A DNA stretch of 55,141 nt from UBA3700 sp002372775 (GCA_946615965.1 CAMOIC010000005.1:1-55141), one strand, 5' to 3'. Positions 36,401-45,086 are shown, counted from the first letter of the stretch. A program made the numbers and translations. Notes: generated by a model from the sequence alone, not told the origin.

Positions 36401-37023
36401 TGGAATATAAGGCAGTTGAGAGTGAGTTTGAAGAATTAATTGTGATAAGTAGATCAAAGTTTATCACTACATTAATTCCGATAACATCTCAAGAAGATGC
36501 CCAAGAGAAACTTAAAATAATCAAGAAAAAATACTCAGATGCTACGCACAATTGCTATGCATATATATCATCTGAAAATGCCCAAGAGCAAAAGTTCTCA
36601 GATGATGGTGAGCCACAAGGTACAGCAGGAGCTCCAATACTTGAAGTATTAAAAAAGAGAAAAGTATATATGACGCTAGCTGTTGTTACTAGATATTTTG
36701 GTGGTATAAAACTAGGCGCAAGTGGGCTTGTTGGAGCATATTCTTCATGCGTTGCAAGCGCTATTGACAAAGCAAAAATTGTAGAGTATAAAGAGAGTAT
36801 TGAAATCATTGTAAACACTGATTATTCGACTTATAAAAAGTTACAAGAAATCATAGAAAACAATGATGGAAAAGTGCTTAATATCGACTATAGTGATAAC
36901 ATAGTTATCAATGCTGTAATAGTGGATAATAAAATAGATGATGTGATTGCAAAGATTGTAGATACATCAAACGGAAAAGCACAAGTTAAACAATTAGAAA
37001 AAAAATATAATAAATTTATATAA
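36400..37023 (+). CDS. YigZ/IMPACT family protein
   Basis: 207 residues. N-terminal UPF0029 domain (1-120) with SRSKFITTLIPI, THNCYAYI, FSDDGEPQGTAGAPIL and VTRYFGGIKLGASGLVGAY, all diagnostic. The C-terminal ferredoxin-like DUF1949 domain follows (about 140-200). Bacterial members are linked to translation or proteolysis but have no settled function. Co-translated with tyrS through a TAATG overlap; 14 bases before ilvE. Confidence 0.92.
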   Translation: MEYKAVESEFEELIVISRSKFITTLIPITSQEDAQEKLKIIKKKYSDATHNCYAYISSENAQEQKFSDDGEPQGTAGAPILEVLKKRKVYMTLAVVTRYFGGIKLGASGLVGAYSSCVASAIDKAKIVEYKESIEIIVNTDYSTYKKLQEIIENNDGKVLNIDYSDNIVINAVIVDNKIDDVIAKIVDTSNGKAQVKQLEKKYNKFI

Positions 37024-37037
37024 ATGAGGCGATTGAA

Positions 37038-38096
37038 ATGACAAAAATAACACTTTGTAACGAACGTAAAGCAAAGCCAGATTTCTCTAAGTTAGGATTT
37101 GGTAAGTATTTCACAGATCATATGCTTCTTATGGAATACAAAGATGGCAAATGGGGAGAACCTGAAATTGTTCCATTTAAACCATTTGAAATGAGCCCAG
37201 CTTCAAACATTTTGCACTATGCTCAAGGTATTTTTGAAGGTGCTAAAGCTTACAAGAACGATAAGGGCGAAATTACAGTTTTCAGAATTGACGATAACTT
37301 CATTAGAATGAACAATTCTGCAAGAAGATTATGTATGCCTGAATTTGATTCTGCAAAAGTGAAAGCTGCATTATTTGATTTATTAAAATTGGAAGAAAGT
37401 TGGATTCCTACAGCTAAGGGAACAGCATTATATATTAGACCAACAATGATCGCAGACCAAGAACAACTTGGTGTACATGCTTCAAAGATTTATAAGTTCT
37501 TTATTATCTTATCTCCAGTTGGATCTTATTATGCTCATGGTTTAGAGCCAACAAAGATTTTAGTTGAAGATTTCTACACAAGAGCTACAATCGGTGGTAC
37601 TGGTGAAGCTAAGTGTATGGGTAACTATGCATGTTCATTAATGGGTGGTGAAAAGGCTGCTTCATTAGGATATGATCAATGCTTATGGTTAGATGCTGCT
37701 GAACATAAATATGTAGAAGAAGTAGGTTCTATGAATATGTTCTTCGTTATAAACAACGTAGTTGTTACTCCAGCATTAGTTGGTTCAATTCTTCCTGGTA
37801 TTACAAGAAATTCTTGTATTCAAGTATTAAAGAAATATGGATACAAAGTAGAAGAAAGAAGAATCTCTATGGATGAAGTTGTGGAAGCTGCAAACAATGG
37901 TACATTAAATGAAGCATTCGGTTCAGGTACTGCTGCTGTTATTTCTCCAGTAGGCGTTCTAGGATATAAGGGTAAAGATATTATTATCAACAATGGCCAA
38001 ATGGGTCCTATTACAGAATTCTTATATAAGAAGATTACAGGAATTCAAAATAGAGAAGAACCAGATGAATTTGGTTGGGTAACAAAAGTTAACTAA
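37038..38096 (+). CDS. ilvE: Branched-chain amino acid aminotransferase
   Basis: PLP enzyme converting 2-keto acids to valine, leucine and isoleucine with glutamate. 352 residues, the long (BCAT type II-like) form. The PLP lysine is in GEAKCMGNYA (about 193-202). LHYAQGIFEGAKAY (about 59), YIRPTMIAD (about 134) and EVGSMNMFFV (about 232) are family signatures, as is FGSGTAAVISPV near the C-terminus. GAGGCGA ribosome site. Last gene of tyrS-yigZ-ilvE; terminator follows. Confidence 0.95.
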   Translation: MTKITLCNERKAKPDFSKLGFGKYFTDHMLLMEYKDGKWGEPEIVPFKPFEMSPASNILHYAQGIFEGAKAYKNDKGEITVFRIDDNFIRMNNSARRLCMPEFDSAKVKAALFDLLKLEESWIPTAKGTALYIRPTMIADQEQLGVHASKIYKFFIILSPVGSYYAHGLEPTKILVEDFYTRATIGGTGEAKCMGNYACSLMGGEKAASLGYDQCLWLDAAEHKYVEEVGSMNMFFVINNVVVTPALVGSILPGITRNSCIQVLKKYGYKVEERRISMDEVVEAANNGTLNEAFGSGTAAVISPVGVLGYKGKDIIINNGQMGPITEFLYKKITGIQNREEPDEFGWVTKVN

Positions 38097-38116
38097 TTAT
38101 CGTTTTGATTGAATTT

Positions 38117-38154
38117 ATAGATCCATTCTTGTATAGAGTGGATCTATTTTTTTG
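38117..38154 (+). terminator. Terminator after ilvE
   Basis: Stem ATAGATCCA / TGGATCTAT with an inner extension, followed by TTTTTTTG. Confidence 0.93.
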
Positions 38155-38155
38155 C

Positions 38156-38185
38156 AAAAAAAGAAATGCCTTTTACAGCATTTTC
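38156..38185 (-). terminator. Terminator of degV
   Basis: On the minus strand AAATGC / GCATTT with an 8-base loop, then CTTTTTTTG. Confidence 0.75.
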
Positions 38186-38207
38186 TTAATTATTCTTTTT
38201 AATCTTT

Positions 38208-39101
38208 TTATGCGTTCTTTACTGACTCGTCTTTTCTGTTTCCGATAAATATTATAGAAACAGCATCTTTACCAACGTGAGTGCCTATAACTGGGCCAAA
38301 ATCATATAAACCAACATTCTTGTATCCAGCTTCTTTAATAGCATCTATTAAAAGTTGTGCATCTTCAATATTATCTGCATGACCTACACAAACGAAGTTT
38401 GTATCTTCAGGCTTTTTAGCATTATTTAAGAACATATTAAGCATAGTCTTTAATGCCTTCTTTGTAGACATAACTTTAGCCCATGGTTGTAATGTTCCAT
38501 CATTTGCTATATATAATACTGGCTTGATATGTAGTGCAGTTCCAATATAAGCTTCGTTCTTTGTAGCTCTACCAGTTCTGCATAAGTGCATTAAATCATC
38601 AATTACAAATATTGCGTTAGTGTATTCTCTAATATCTTCAATGAATTTAACAATTTCTTCATATGAGGCGCCTTCGTCTTTCTTTAATAATGCTTGATAA
38701 GCAATCATACCTTCTCCGTATGATGCAGACTTAGAATCGATTATTGTGATTTTTCTTTCTGGATATTTTTCTTTTAATACATTTAAAGCTTTTGTTTCTT
38801 GATCAAAAGTACCGCTTAATACACTTGCAAAAGCAATGTGGATTAAGTCATTACCAGCAGCTAGAATTTCCTCGAAAAATTCTGTTGCTAAATATTCTGT
38901 AACCATTGTTGTTTGTGGAAGATCAGATTTTGTCTGAGCTTGAGAAACAGCTGCATAGAATTCCTTTGGACTTAACTTTTCAGTTACCCCGTCATAACCT
39001 ACTCCGTTAACAGTGTATCCCATTGGAATGATTTTTAAATCATCTCTGAATTGGTATTCAGGTATATCTGCAGTTGCTTCTGTAGAAATAACGATACTCA
39101 T
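38208..39101 (-). CDS. DegV family fatty-acid-binding protein
   Basis: 297 residues. DegV/FakB proteins bind a fatty acid and present it to FakA kinase for phospholipid synthesis. N-terminal STEATADIP, then DLPQTTMVT (about 59), FASVLSGTFDQ (about 92) with the SGT fatty-acid-head loop, IIDSKSASYGEG (about 117-128) and a C-terminal HADN...GTHVG segment (about 239-275) that closes the ligand pocket. FakA is not in this window. AGGTGTTG region precedes the ATG; own strong promoter at 39132-39160. Confidence 0.93.
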   Translation of the reverse strand: MSIVISTEATADIPEYQFRDDLKIIPMGYTVNGVGYDGVTEKLSPKEFYAAVSQAQTKSDLPQTTMVTEYLATEFFEEILAAGNDLIHIAFASVLSGTFDQETKALNVLKEKYPERKITIIDSKSASYGEGMIAYQALLKKDEGASYEEIVKFIEDIREYTNAIFVIDDLMHLCRTGRATKNEAYIGTALHIKPVLYIANDGTLQPWAKVMSTKKALKTMLNMFLNNAKKPEDTNFVCVGHADNIEDAQLLIDAIKEAGYKNVGLYDFGPVIGTHVGKDAVSIIFIGNRKDESVKNA

Positions 39102-39131
39102 GTCAACACCTCATAAACATAATACAATAAG

Positions 39132-39160
39132 ATTTTAAACAAAATTGCGCGTGGTGTCAA
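39132..39160 (-). promoter_or_regulatory. Promoter of degV
   Basis: Minus strand TTGACA (39155-39160), 17 bases, TAAAAT (39132-39137). Confidence 0.8.
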
Positions 39161-39213
39161 TTGGTATGAGAGTTTCTTAAGTCTTGGTTAAGATGCGCGC
39201 ATTATTATTTTAC

Positions 39214-39242
39214 TTGCAATATTGTAACTAATAATTTAAAAT
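39214..39242 (+). promoter_or_regulatory. Promoter of the acidic-tail membrane protein
   Basis: TTGCAA (39214-39219), 17 bases, TAAAAT (39237-39242); TAGGAG ribosome site before the ATG at 39280. Confidence 0.7.
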
Positions 39243-39279
39243 TAAAAGCGTATAAAAAAATATATAGGAGTTAACTTTT

Positions 39280-40479
39280 ATGAAGAAGAGAGATGAAATC
39301 GACGAAATCGAAGATATCGAACTTGATGATGAAATTATTGATGATGAAATAATCGATGATGAAGTTATCGAAGATGAGGATGAAATTGAAGACGAAAAGC
39401 CTTCAAAGAAGTCAAAGAAAGCTAAACAACCTAAAAAGAAAGGTAAGAGCAAAGCCGGTCTAATTATTGGTATAGTTGCGGGTGTTCTTGTTTTAGCTCT
39501 TGTTGGTGGCGTACTTGGCGTTGGATTTGGAATCCTAGGCTGGGGTAAAGATTTAACAGCTAAAACAGCGGAAGAAGCATTCACAGCAGTATTCGGTAAT
39601 GAAGCACCTACAGGAATTACAGCAAAGAAAGATATCGATGCTACTATGACTGCTGGTGAAATGTGCTTAGCGGCTGTAGAAAACTACTATGATGCAGACT
39701 TTGTTGCTAACGTATGTAGAGTAGGTGGTGTCGTTACAGATCTTGGTTTTGGTGCTGTAGAACAAGGTGTTCAATCTTTATCTTATAGAGATGGTAAAGG
39801 TGATGCTGTAAATTCTGATAATGCTAATGGTGCTAAATACTTTGCTTATTCAAAGTCATTTGGTATTGCTAATATGTGTGAAGAGTATTACTCAACAGGC
39901 GATACTGTAACATATAGAAAAACAGACAAGGTTAAGCAAGATACAAAGACAACAAAAGATGGAAAAGAATATACAATTGCTACAGCTGATGGTTGGACAT
40001 TCCTTACAGACTATAACGATATTGAAGAATTTATTGATGACACATCTACAAATTTCACAAAGATTTGGTCATATAAAGTTGATGAAACAACAATTTTAAA
40101 CTATGACGAAGAAGTTACAGAAAAAGATGGTGTATACTACTTCACAATCAAGTTAGACAAAGAATTAGCTACAGAAGATTATTCTAAAGTTATGGGTCAT
40201 CAACTTGAAGAAAATATGAAGATGAAATTAAACAAATTAACATTTACAAATCTTGAGCTTGAATTTGCTGTATATGCTAATGGTTTTATTAAATATATTT
40301 ATGTTCATGAATCATATAAGATGGACTTAACTGAGGTTCCAGTAATTGGTTCATTATCTATGGAAGTTTCTAATAACTGCATGAACGAATATACTTTTGA
40401 TAAAGATGCTGTAATTCCATATATTACTGCTGATTTACAAGAAGTTCCATTCGTATTTGATGATGTAGCTACATTCTAA
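39280..40479 (+). CDS. Membrane-anchored extracytoplasmic protein with acidic N-terminal tail
   Basis: 399 residues, family not recognised. Residues 1-40 are almost all Asp, Glu and Ile in short repeats (DDEI, encoded by near-identical 15-18 base DNA repeats). Residues 41-58 are Lys-rich, one membrane helix covers about 60-87, and the remaining 310 residues should be outside the cell. That part has a few aromatic/polar patterns (GWTFLTDYNDIEEFID) but no motif I know; two Cys pairs may form disulfides. Charge pattern puts the acidic-basic tail in the cytoplasm. Monocistronic, with its own promoter and terminator. Confidence 0.75.
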   Translation: MKKRDEIDEIEDIELDDEIIDDEIIDDEVIEDEDEIEDEKPSKKSKKAKQPKKKGKSKAGLIIGIVAGVLVLALVGGVLGVGFGILGWGKDLTAKTAEEAFTAVFGNEAPTGITAKKDIDATMTAGEMCLAAVENYYDADFVANVCRVGGVVTDLGFGAVEQGVQSLSYRDGKGDAVNSDNANGAKYFAYSKSFGIANMCEEYYSTGDTVTYRKTDKVKQDTKTTKDGKEYTIATADGWTFLTDYNDIEEFIDDTSTNFTKIWSYKVDETTILNYDEEVTEKDGVYYFTIKLDKELATEDYSKVMGHQLEENMKMKLNKLTFTNLELEFAVYANGFIKYIYVHESYKMDLTEVPVIGSLSMEVSNNCMNEYTFDKDAVIPYITADLQEVPFVFDDVATF

Positions 40480-40499
40480 TAATAAAATCAACAATAATT

Positions 40500-40533
40500 A
40501 ATGCGATCACAATAATGTGGTCGCATTTTTTGT
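40500..40533 (+). terminator. Terminator after the acidic-tail protein gene
   Basis: Eleven-base stem AATGCGATCAC / GTGGTCGCATT, loop of 6, then TTTTTTG. Confidence 0.93.
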
Positions 40534-40658
40534 TATATAACAAATTAAGGATTCTTTATGTTTAAAATTAGTTATATTTTAGGTTGTCATATTATTATGT
40601 AAGTGTTGGGAAATGTAATTAATGTGTAGTAATATATTCCTATATATATTTTTTGTAG

Positions 40659-40684
40659 ATGCCAGTGTGTTAGCTGGCATTTTC
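40659..40684 (+). terminator. Second intergenic hairpin
   Basis: Stem ATGCCAG / CTGGCAT, 8-base loop, TTT tail. It stands alone 126 bases after the previous terminator and just before the PAP2 promoter, so it may end a short untranslated transcript. The 263-base gap holds no convincing ORF. Confidence 0.55.
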
Positions 40685-40693
40685 CATTAAATA

Positions 40694-40722
40694 TTTACAT
40701 TTAATATATTTAAAACTATAAT
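40694..40722 (+). promoter_or_regulatory. Promoter of the PAP2 / acyl ligase pair
   Basis: TTTACA (40694-40699), 17 bases, TATAAT (40717-40722); AAGGTGA ribosome site before 40743. Confidence 0.75.
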
Positions 40723-40742
40723 ATTATAAAAGGTGAATTATT

Positions 40743-41621
40743 ATGAATAACAAACAAAAGAATCTTATAGTAGATGCTTCAGTAATTTTAGTTTTATTAG
40801 GACTAATTATTTTAGGAACTTTCAAGGATTTAGCTATATCAGAAAAGTTATATATAGGAAATGAATGGATTAATTTCTTTGTTGCTATTATTGCGAAAAT
40901 ACCAGCATATGCTTTTGGTTATTATGCTTGTGTATGCTTGTTTGTTCTAGCAAAAGATAAACAAGATAAGGCAATGAAGATCTTTTTAATGTGTCTATAT
41001 GCTGGGGGCGCTGCTGTTTGTGGCATGCTAGGTTTAGAAGATTTAGTAGAGAGTTTTATTTCTAATTTTGTTGAAAAAACAATCTTATATTATGCAGTTG
41101 CTTTAGTAATTGCTGCTGCAATTTTCTACCCAGTATATCTATACATAAACAAAAGAGGTGCTTCTAACTTATCTGTAAATAAAAAAGCATATCTATCTGT
41201 AATATTAGCTCTTGGTGTTATTGTTGTTTTATCTTTTGTTTTAAAAGAATTTGTTGAAAGAACAAGATATGAAGAAGTTTTATTTAGACTAGGAAGATAT
41301 ACAAGATGGTATGAAAAAGGATTTGGTGGAGATTCATTCCCATCAGGTCATACAGCATCAGCCATGGCTATTATTGCATGTTATCCATTATTAAGAAACA
41401 TTAAATTATTAACTGAAAAAAAGTGGATTTTTGATATATCTATATTCGTTTATGTAATTTGCGTAGCGTTATCAAGAATCGCTTTTGGTATGCATTATTT
41501 AACAGACGTTGCTTTTGCAGCATTAATCGCTTATGTTGTTTCTAAAGTTGTTTACTATGTAATGTTTGGATTTAATGATAATTATGAAATTAAGCAAGGG
41601 AGTCTTTTAGAAAAGTTTTAA
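40743..41621 (+). CDS. PAP2-family membrane phosphatase
   Basis: 292 residues, about seven membrane helices. Phosphatase motifs are intact: C1 in KEFVERTRYE (about 168-177), C2 PSGHT (about 200-204) and C3 SRIAFGMHYLTDV (about 244-256) with the catalytic His. Such enzymes dephosphorylate undecaprenyl-pyrophosphate, phosphatidic acid or related lipids at the outer face. It overlaps the acyl-ligase-like gene (TAATG), which hints at a lipid substrate. A paralogue lies at 53994. Confidence 0.9.
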   Translation: MNNKQKNLIVDASVILVLLGLIILGTFKDLAISEKLYIGNEWINFFVAIIAKIPAYAFGYYACVCLFVLAKDKQDKAMKIFLMCLYAGGAAVCGMLGLEDLVESFISNFVEKTILYYAVALVIAAAIFYPVYLYINKRGASNLSVNKKAYLSVILALGVIVVLSFVLKEFVERTRYEEVLFRLGRYTRWYEKGFGGDSFPSGHTASAMAIIACYPLLRNIKLLTEKKWIFDISIFVYVICVALSRIAFGMHYLTDVAFAALIAYVVSKVVYYVMFGFNDNYEIKQGSLLEKF

Positions 41622-43195
41622 TGTTTAATCAATCGATGTATGACTATATGATAAACACAACATCTTGTTTGCCAGAAACAAACAAGATGCTAAGTTTTTA
41701 TGGAAAGATAATCGATAGAAAAAGATTTATAAAAGACGTTGAGAATATAGCTGCTTATTTGCAAAGTATAGGTGTTAAAAAAGGGGATAATGTTGTAATC
41801 TGCCTTGGTAATTTACCTAGTGCTGTAATTTCTTTTTATGCAGTAAATAGATGTGGTGCGATTGCAAATGTTTTACATCCATTAACAAAAGATGAAACTC
41901 TTAAAAAGATAGAAAAGCAAATGCATCCTAAATGTTACATTATGTTTGATGAATTCTATAATTCATATTCTTTATTCAAAGACATAGATACAAATGTAAT
42001 ATTATGCAGCGTATTAGATTATTTGCTTTGCTTATATAAACCTTTCTACGGCTTATATTCGGCGAAAAGAAGAAAGGGAATTGCTTTGTCTGACAAAGTT
42101 GTTAAATTCTCGAAAATATCTGCTACAGGCTTTAAGAAGGTGGATATTAGTGGCGGTGATATCGCAATATATATGCATTCATCTGGAACTACTGGAGAAT
42201 CAAAAACTGCTTGCTTATCTAATGCTGCGTATAATCATCTTGCAGACAATTTAATTAGAACAGCATATGATGGAAAATTAAAGAGTGGAAAAGAAGGAAT
42301 GCTTATGGTGCTTCCTATGTTCCATACATTTGGTCTTGGCGTAAGCTTACATGCTTCGTTATGTCTTGGCACTAGAACAATTCTAGTTCCAAAGTTCAAT
42401 ACAGTATATGTAAGCTTGCTAGTGAAACTTAGCCCTGTGAATATTATTCCTGGCGTTCCAAACATGTTTAGAAAACTAGCACACTGTTGGTTGTTTAATG
42501 GCAGATCTTTAAAAAAGATTATAGATTGCTTCTGTGGTGGAGATAAATTACCAAATGATGTAAAGGAAGAATTTGAAGGCAAGTGCCAAAAAGCAGGATC
42601 TTCCTTAGTAATAGCAGAAGGATATGGATTAACAGAATGTGGTGTATGCCTTTTAAATGTTCAAAAAGAACATAAGGATGGTTCTATTGGAAAACCTGTT
42701 TACGGTTGTGATGCTAAGATTTTAGATGAAAACGACAATGAAGTTGAAGTAGGGAAAATAGGGTATTTGTATATAAAAGCAAACTCAGCAATGAGTGGCT
42801 ATTATAATGATGACAAAATTACTCCAGAATGGTTCTACACAGGGGATATGGCTTTTGTTGATGAAGATAAGAATGTATTTTTTGTAGATAGAGAAAAAAG
42901 ATTAATAAAAATTGCTGGTGTTAATGTATTCCCACAAGAGATAGAGAATATTGTTAACGAAATAAAAGAAGTTAATTTATCTTGTGCAAAAGAGTGTGTT
43001 ATCAATAATAAAAAAGCTATAAGATTATATGTTGAATTAAAAGAGGGTATTACTCTTAATGATCAGATTAAAGATGAAATTAATTTGTCTATTAATAACA
43101 AGTTATTAAAGTATTCAAAACCAAAAGAGATAATTCAAATAGACAAGATGCCAATTAATGCTATTGGTAAAGTGGATTTCAATAGATTAAGTTAA
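41621..43195 (+). CDS. AMP-binding acyl-CoA synthetase / ligase
   Basis: 524 residues of the ANL adenylate-forming superfamily. Phosphate loop HSSGTTGESK (about 186-195), GYGLTECG (about 334-341), YTGD (about 406-409), then the hinge with DREKRLIKIAGVNVFP and the catalytic C-terminal lysine in AIGKVDF (about 513-519). No signal peptide or carrier domain. Activates a carboxylic acid, probably a fatty acid, to an acyl-AMP and then thioester; the exact acceptor is unknown. Start overlaps the PAP2 stop. No U-rich terminator on the plus strand: the following hairpin has its T-run on the other strand. Confidence 0.87.
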   Translation: MFNQSMYDYMINTTSCLPETNKMLSFYGKIIDRKRFIKDVENIAAYLQSIGVKKGDNVVICLGNLPSAVISFYAVNRCGAIANVLHPLTKDETLKKIEKQMHPKCYIMFDEFYNSYSLFKDIDTNVILCSVLDYLLCLYKPFYGLYSAKRRKGIALSDKVVKFSKISATGFKKVDISGGDIAIYMHSSGTTGESKTACLSNAAYNHLADNLIRTAYDGKLKSGKEGMLMVLPMFHTFGLGVSLHASLCLGTRTILVPKFNTVYVSLLVKLSPVNIIPGVPNMFRKLAHCWLFNGRSLKKIIDCFCGGDKLPNDVKEEFEGKCQKAGSSLVIAEGYGLTECGVCLLNVQKEHKDGSIGKPVYGCDAKILDENDNEVEVGKIGYLYIKANSAMSGYYNDDKITPEWFYTGDMAFVDEDKNVFFVDREKRLIKIAGVNVFPQEIENIVNEIKEVNLSCAKECVINNKKAIRLYVELKEGITLNDQIKDEINLSINNKLLKYSKPKEIIQIDKMPINAIGKVDFNRLS

Positions 43196-43220
43196 AAAAA
43201 AGAGAGGCATGCGCCTCTCT
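43194..43220 (-). terminator. Terminator of spoVG
   Basis: Perfect 8-base stem AGAGAGGC / GCCTCTCT with a 4-base loop. The A-run at 43194-43200 gives a U-tract for the minus strand. The right flank is also A-rich, so it does not serve the plus strand well. Confidence 0.85.
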
Positions 43221-43249
43221 AAAAAAATATAAATTAGGAATTTATACGA

Positions 43250-43543
43250 TTATTCGTTTTCCTCTTTCTTTGGTGTTGGGTTAGCAACCTCTTTTTTATA
43301 CGCGTCCATAATTAATTTACATACATATGTACGTGTCTCACCATTGATTGGATGGGCAATATCTCTAAATATTCCATCTGGTGTTTTTCTACTAGGCATA
43401 GCAATAAATACACCATCTTGTCCATCTATTAATTTGATATCGTGAACAGCAAAACAACCATCGATAACAATAGATGCAACTGCCTTTAATTTTCCTGTCT
43501 CAGTTCCTGATACTAGTCTGATTGAAACGTCTGTAATCTCCAT
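43250..43543 (-). CDS. spoVG: Regulatory nucleic-acid-binding protein SpoVG
   Basis: 97 residues. Starts MEITDVSIRLV, then KAVASIVIDGCFAVHDIKLI and FIAMPSRKTPDGIFRDIAHPI, all near-invariant in the SpoVG family, with a charged C-terminal tail (PTPKKEENE). Binds DNA/RNA site-specifically and affects sporulation, cell division and virulence genes in different Bacillota; its presence does not prove sporulation. AAGGAGA ribosome site. Stands alone on the minus strand. Confidence 0.97.
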   Translation of the reverse strand: MEITDVSIRLVSGTETGKLKAVASIVIDGCFAVHDIKLIDGQDGVFIAMPSRKTPDGIFRDIAHPINGETRTYVCKLIMDAYKKEVANPTPKKEENE

Positions 43544-43722
43544 TTTTTAGATCTCCTTAATTTTTAGTCAATATTCAGCTTTTCTAGCCTACATCATAAT
43601 TCTATTTTAGTTAACTAATTTTTACTTAAATTTGGCAAAAAAAAACATAAGAATGGCAAAAATGCTATTGACTAACAAAAACGAGTATTTTTAGGGCGTA
43701 TTTTAATAAAAACTAATTAATA

Positions 43723-44694
43723 TTAGCACTTTATTAAGTATTTGAATCGTGGTCTTACTGTAGATAGTGCGTTAAATACGTCTGGAACTTCTGAAAAATC
43801 ATAAAGTTTTTCTACAAGGCCATTGACCCTTATTACTCCTGTAGCGAGCATATTTATTGCCGACTCAATTTCACCGATGCCGTCATTAATGCCCAGCATA
43901 GATAATCTCTTGCCAACTATGTAAGAAACATCAATTTTTGTGTCAGCTACTGCAGTATTATATCCCATGATTGCAACTTTAGCGTTTTGAGCACAAAGTT
44001 TTAGGATGTCTGGTGCAATTTGAGGAAGAGCGTCGGAATCAATTATTAAGTGATCGGCCATATTTCCAGCAGTAATTTCTAGAATTCTATCAAAGACTTT
44101 TTCTTTTTTAGAATTAATCGTGTAATAAATTCCTTTTTCTTCTGCTTTTCTTAGGACTTCATCATCAGTGTCAACTATTATAGGAATTGCTTGATAATAC
44201 AAAGCAAATTGTCCAAGAATAATATTTAGTGTAGAAACACCATGCAATACTATGTATTGAGTTTCTTTAATTTCAAGTAATTTACAAGTTTTTAATGCCA
44301 TTGCAATGTCTTCAATAAAGGTGAAATCTTCATCTGGAATCATCTCAGGAATAGAGTAAATATTATCATTTGAAACAACTACGAAATCTGAAAGATATCC
44401 ATTGAAATCTTTACCATTGATATAGATCTTTTTTTCGCGTTTAACATATGGAGATATATAAACTCTTTGACCTTTACTGAATGCTTGATTTTTAGATTCA
44501 CTTATCATTCCAAGAGCTGAACGTGATGGGATGATAGGTAGGTTGTCATATCTTGCATTGAAAGCAGCAATGTCGCTTTGACATAAAGAGGCTCTAGCTA
44601 TCTTGACTTTAGCATGAGTTTTTTGGTTAAAATCTGCAGATTCTTCACTAATTAATGTTATCTTCTTTTCGCTGTTAATAACCCAAGATTGCAT
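43723..44694 (-). CDS. Degenerate zinc-type (MDR) alcohol dehydrogenase-like protein
   Basis: 323 residues with the medium-chain dehydrogenase layout: GroES-like half (1-140, ARASLCQSDIAAF then PSRSALGMISE) and Rossmann half (about 145-290). The first Zn-ligand Cys is kept, but the GHE motif is replaced by RSALG, the four-Cys structural-zinc loop is absent (PYVKREKKIYINGKDFNGYLSDF region), and the nucleotide-binding GxGxxG reads HGVSTLN. It therefore may not be an active zinc dehydrogenase; a zinc-free reductase or binding role is possible. Transcribed alone, upstream of spoVG on the same strand with 179 bases between. Confidence 0.65.
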   Translation of the reverse strand: MQSWVINSEKKITLISEESADFNQKTHAKVKIARASLCQSDIAAFNARYDNLPIIPSRSALGMISESKNQAFSKGQRVYISPYVKREKKIYINGKDFNGYLSDFVVVSNDNIYSIPEMIPDEDFTFIEDIAMALKTCKLLEIKETQYIVLHGVSTLNIILGQFALYYQAIPIIVDTDDEVLRKAEEKGIYYTINSKKEKVFDRILEITAGNMADHLIIDSDALPQIAPDILKLCAQNAKVAIMGYNTAVADTKIDVSYIVGKRLSMLGINDGIGEIESAINMLATGVIRVNGLVEKLYDFSEVPDVFNALSTVRPRFKYLIKC

Positions 44695-44794
44695 ATAGAC
44701 TCCTTAATTCTAGTTAAAGAGTATATCACAAAAGTATGTAGTAATCAATAAATAAAGGCGCAAGTAGGGGCATTTCAAAATGGGGAATATTTGC

Positions 44795-44823
44795 TTGACA
44801 CCCTAAATGCTTACATATATAAT
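44795..44823 (+). promoter_or_regulatory. Promoter of rpmE
   Basis: TTGACA (44795-44800), 17 bases, TATAAT (44818-44823): a perfect consensus sigma-A promoter. Confidence 0.92.
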
Positions 44824-44856
44824 ATTTACGTATAAATTAAACGTGAGGTATATACG

Positions 44857-45063
44857 ATGAAAGAAAATATTCAACCTAATTATCATGATGTTACAGTAAA
44901 GTGTTCTTGTGGAAACGAGTTTACATGTGGCTCAACAATCCCTGGAGACATTATTAAAGTTGAAGTTTGCAGCAAGTGTCATCCTTTCTATTCTGGTAAG
45001 CAAAAGCAAGTAAATGCCGGTGGTAGAATTGATAAGTTCAAGAAGCGCTACAATCTTGACTAA
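44857..45063 (+). CDS. rpmE: Ribosomal protein L31 (zinc-binding, C+ form)
   Basis: 68 residues of the 50S subunit. Zinc ligands: CSCG (about 16-19) and CSKCHPFYSGKQK (about 37-49). VNAGGRIDKFKKRY near the C-terminus is universal. The C+ form stores zinc and is often replaced by a C- paralogue under zinc limitation; none is seen here. GTGAGG ribosome site. The order rpmE, DUF1385, prmC, prfA is conserved in Bacillota. Confidence 0.97.
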   Translation: MKENIQPNYHDVTVKCSCGNEFTCGSTIPGDIIKVEVCSKCHPFYSGKQKQVNAGGRIDKFKKRYNLD

Positions 45064-45086
45064 TTAAAAAATTATAGTGATAGTTG

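Noticed and set aside
43250..43543. Reading spoVG as evidence of sporulation
   Set aside because: SpoVG occurs in many non-sporulating Bacillota, and no other sporulation gene is in the window.
43544..43722. Sigma-H type promoter for spoVG
   Set aside because: A GAAT element is present on the minus strand but no convincing AGGAWWW at the right distance; I could not support it.
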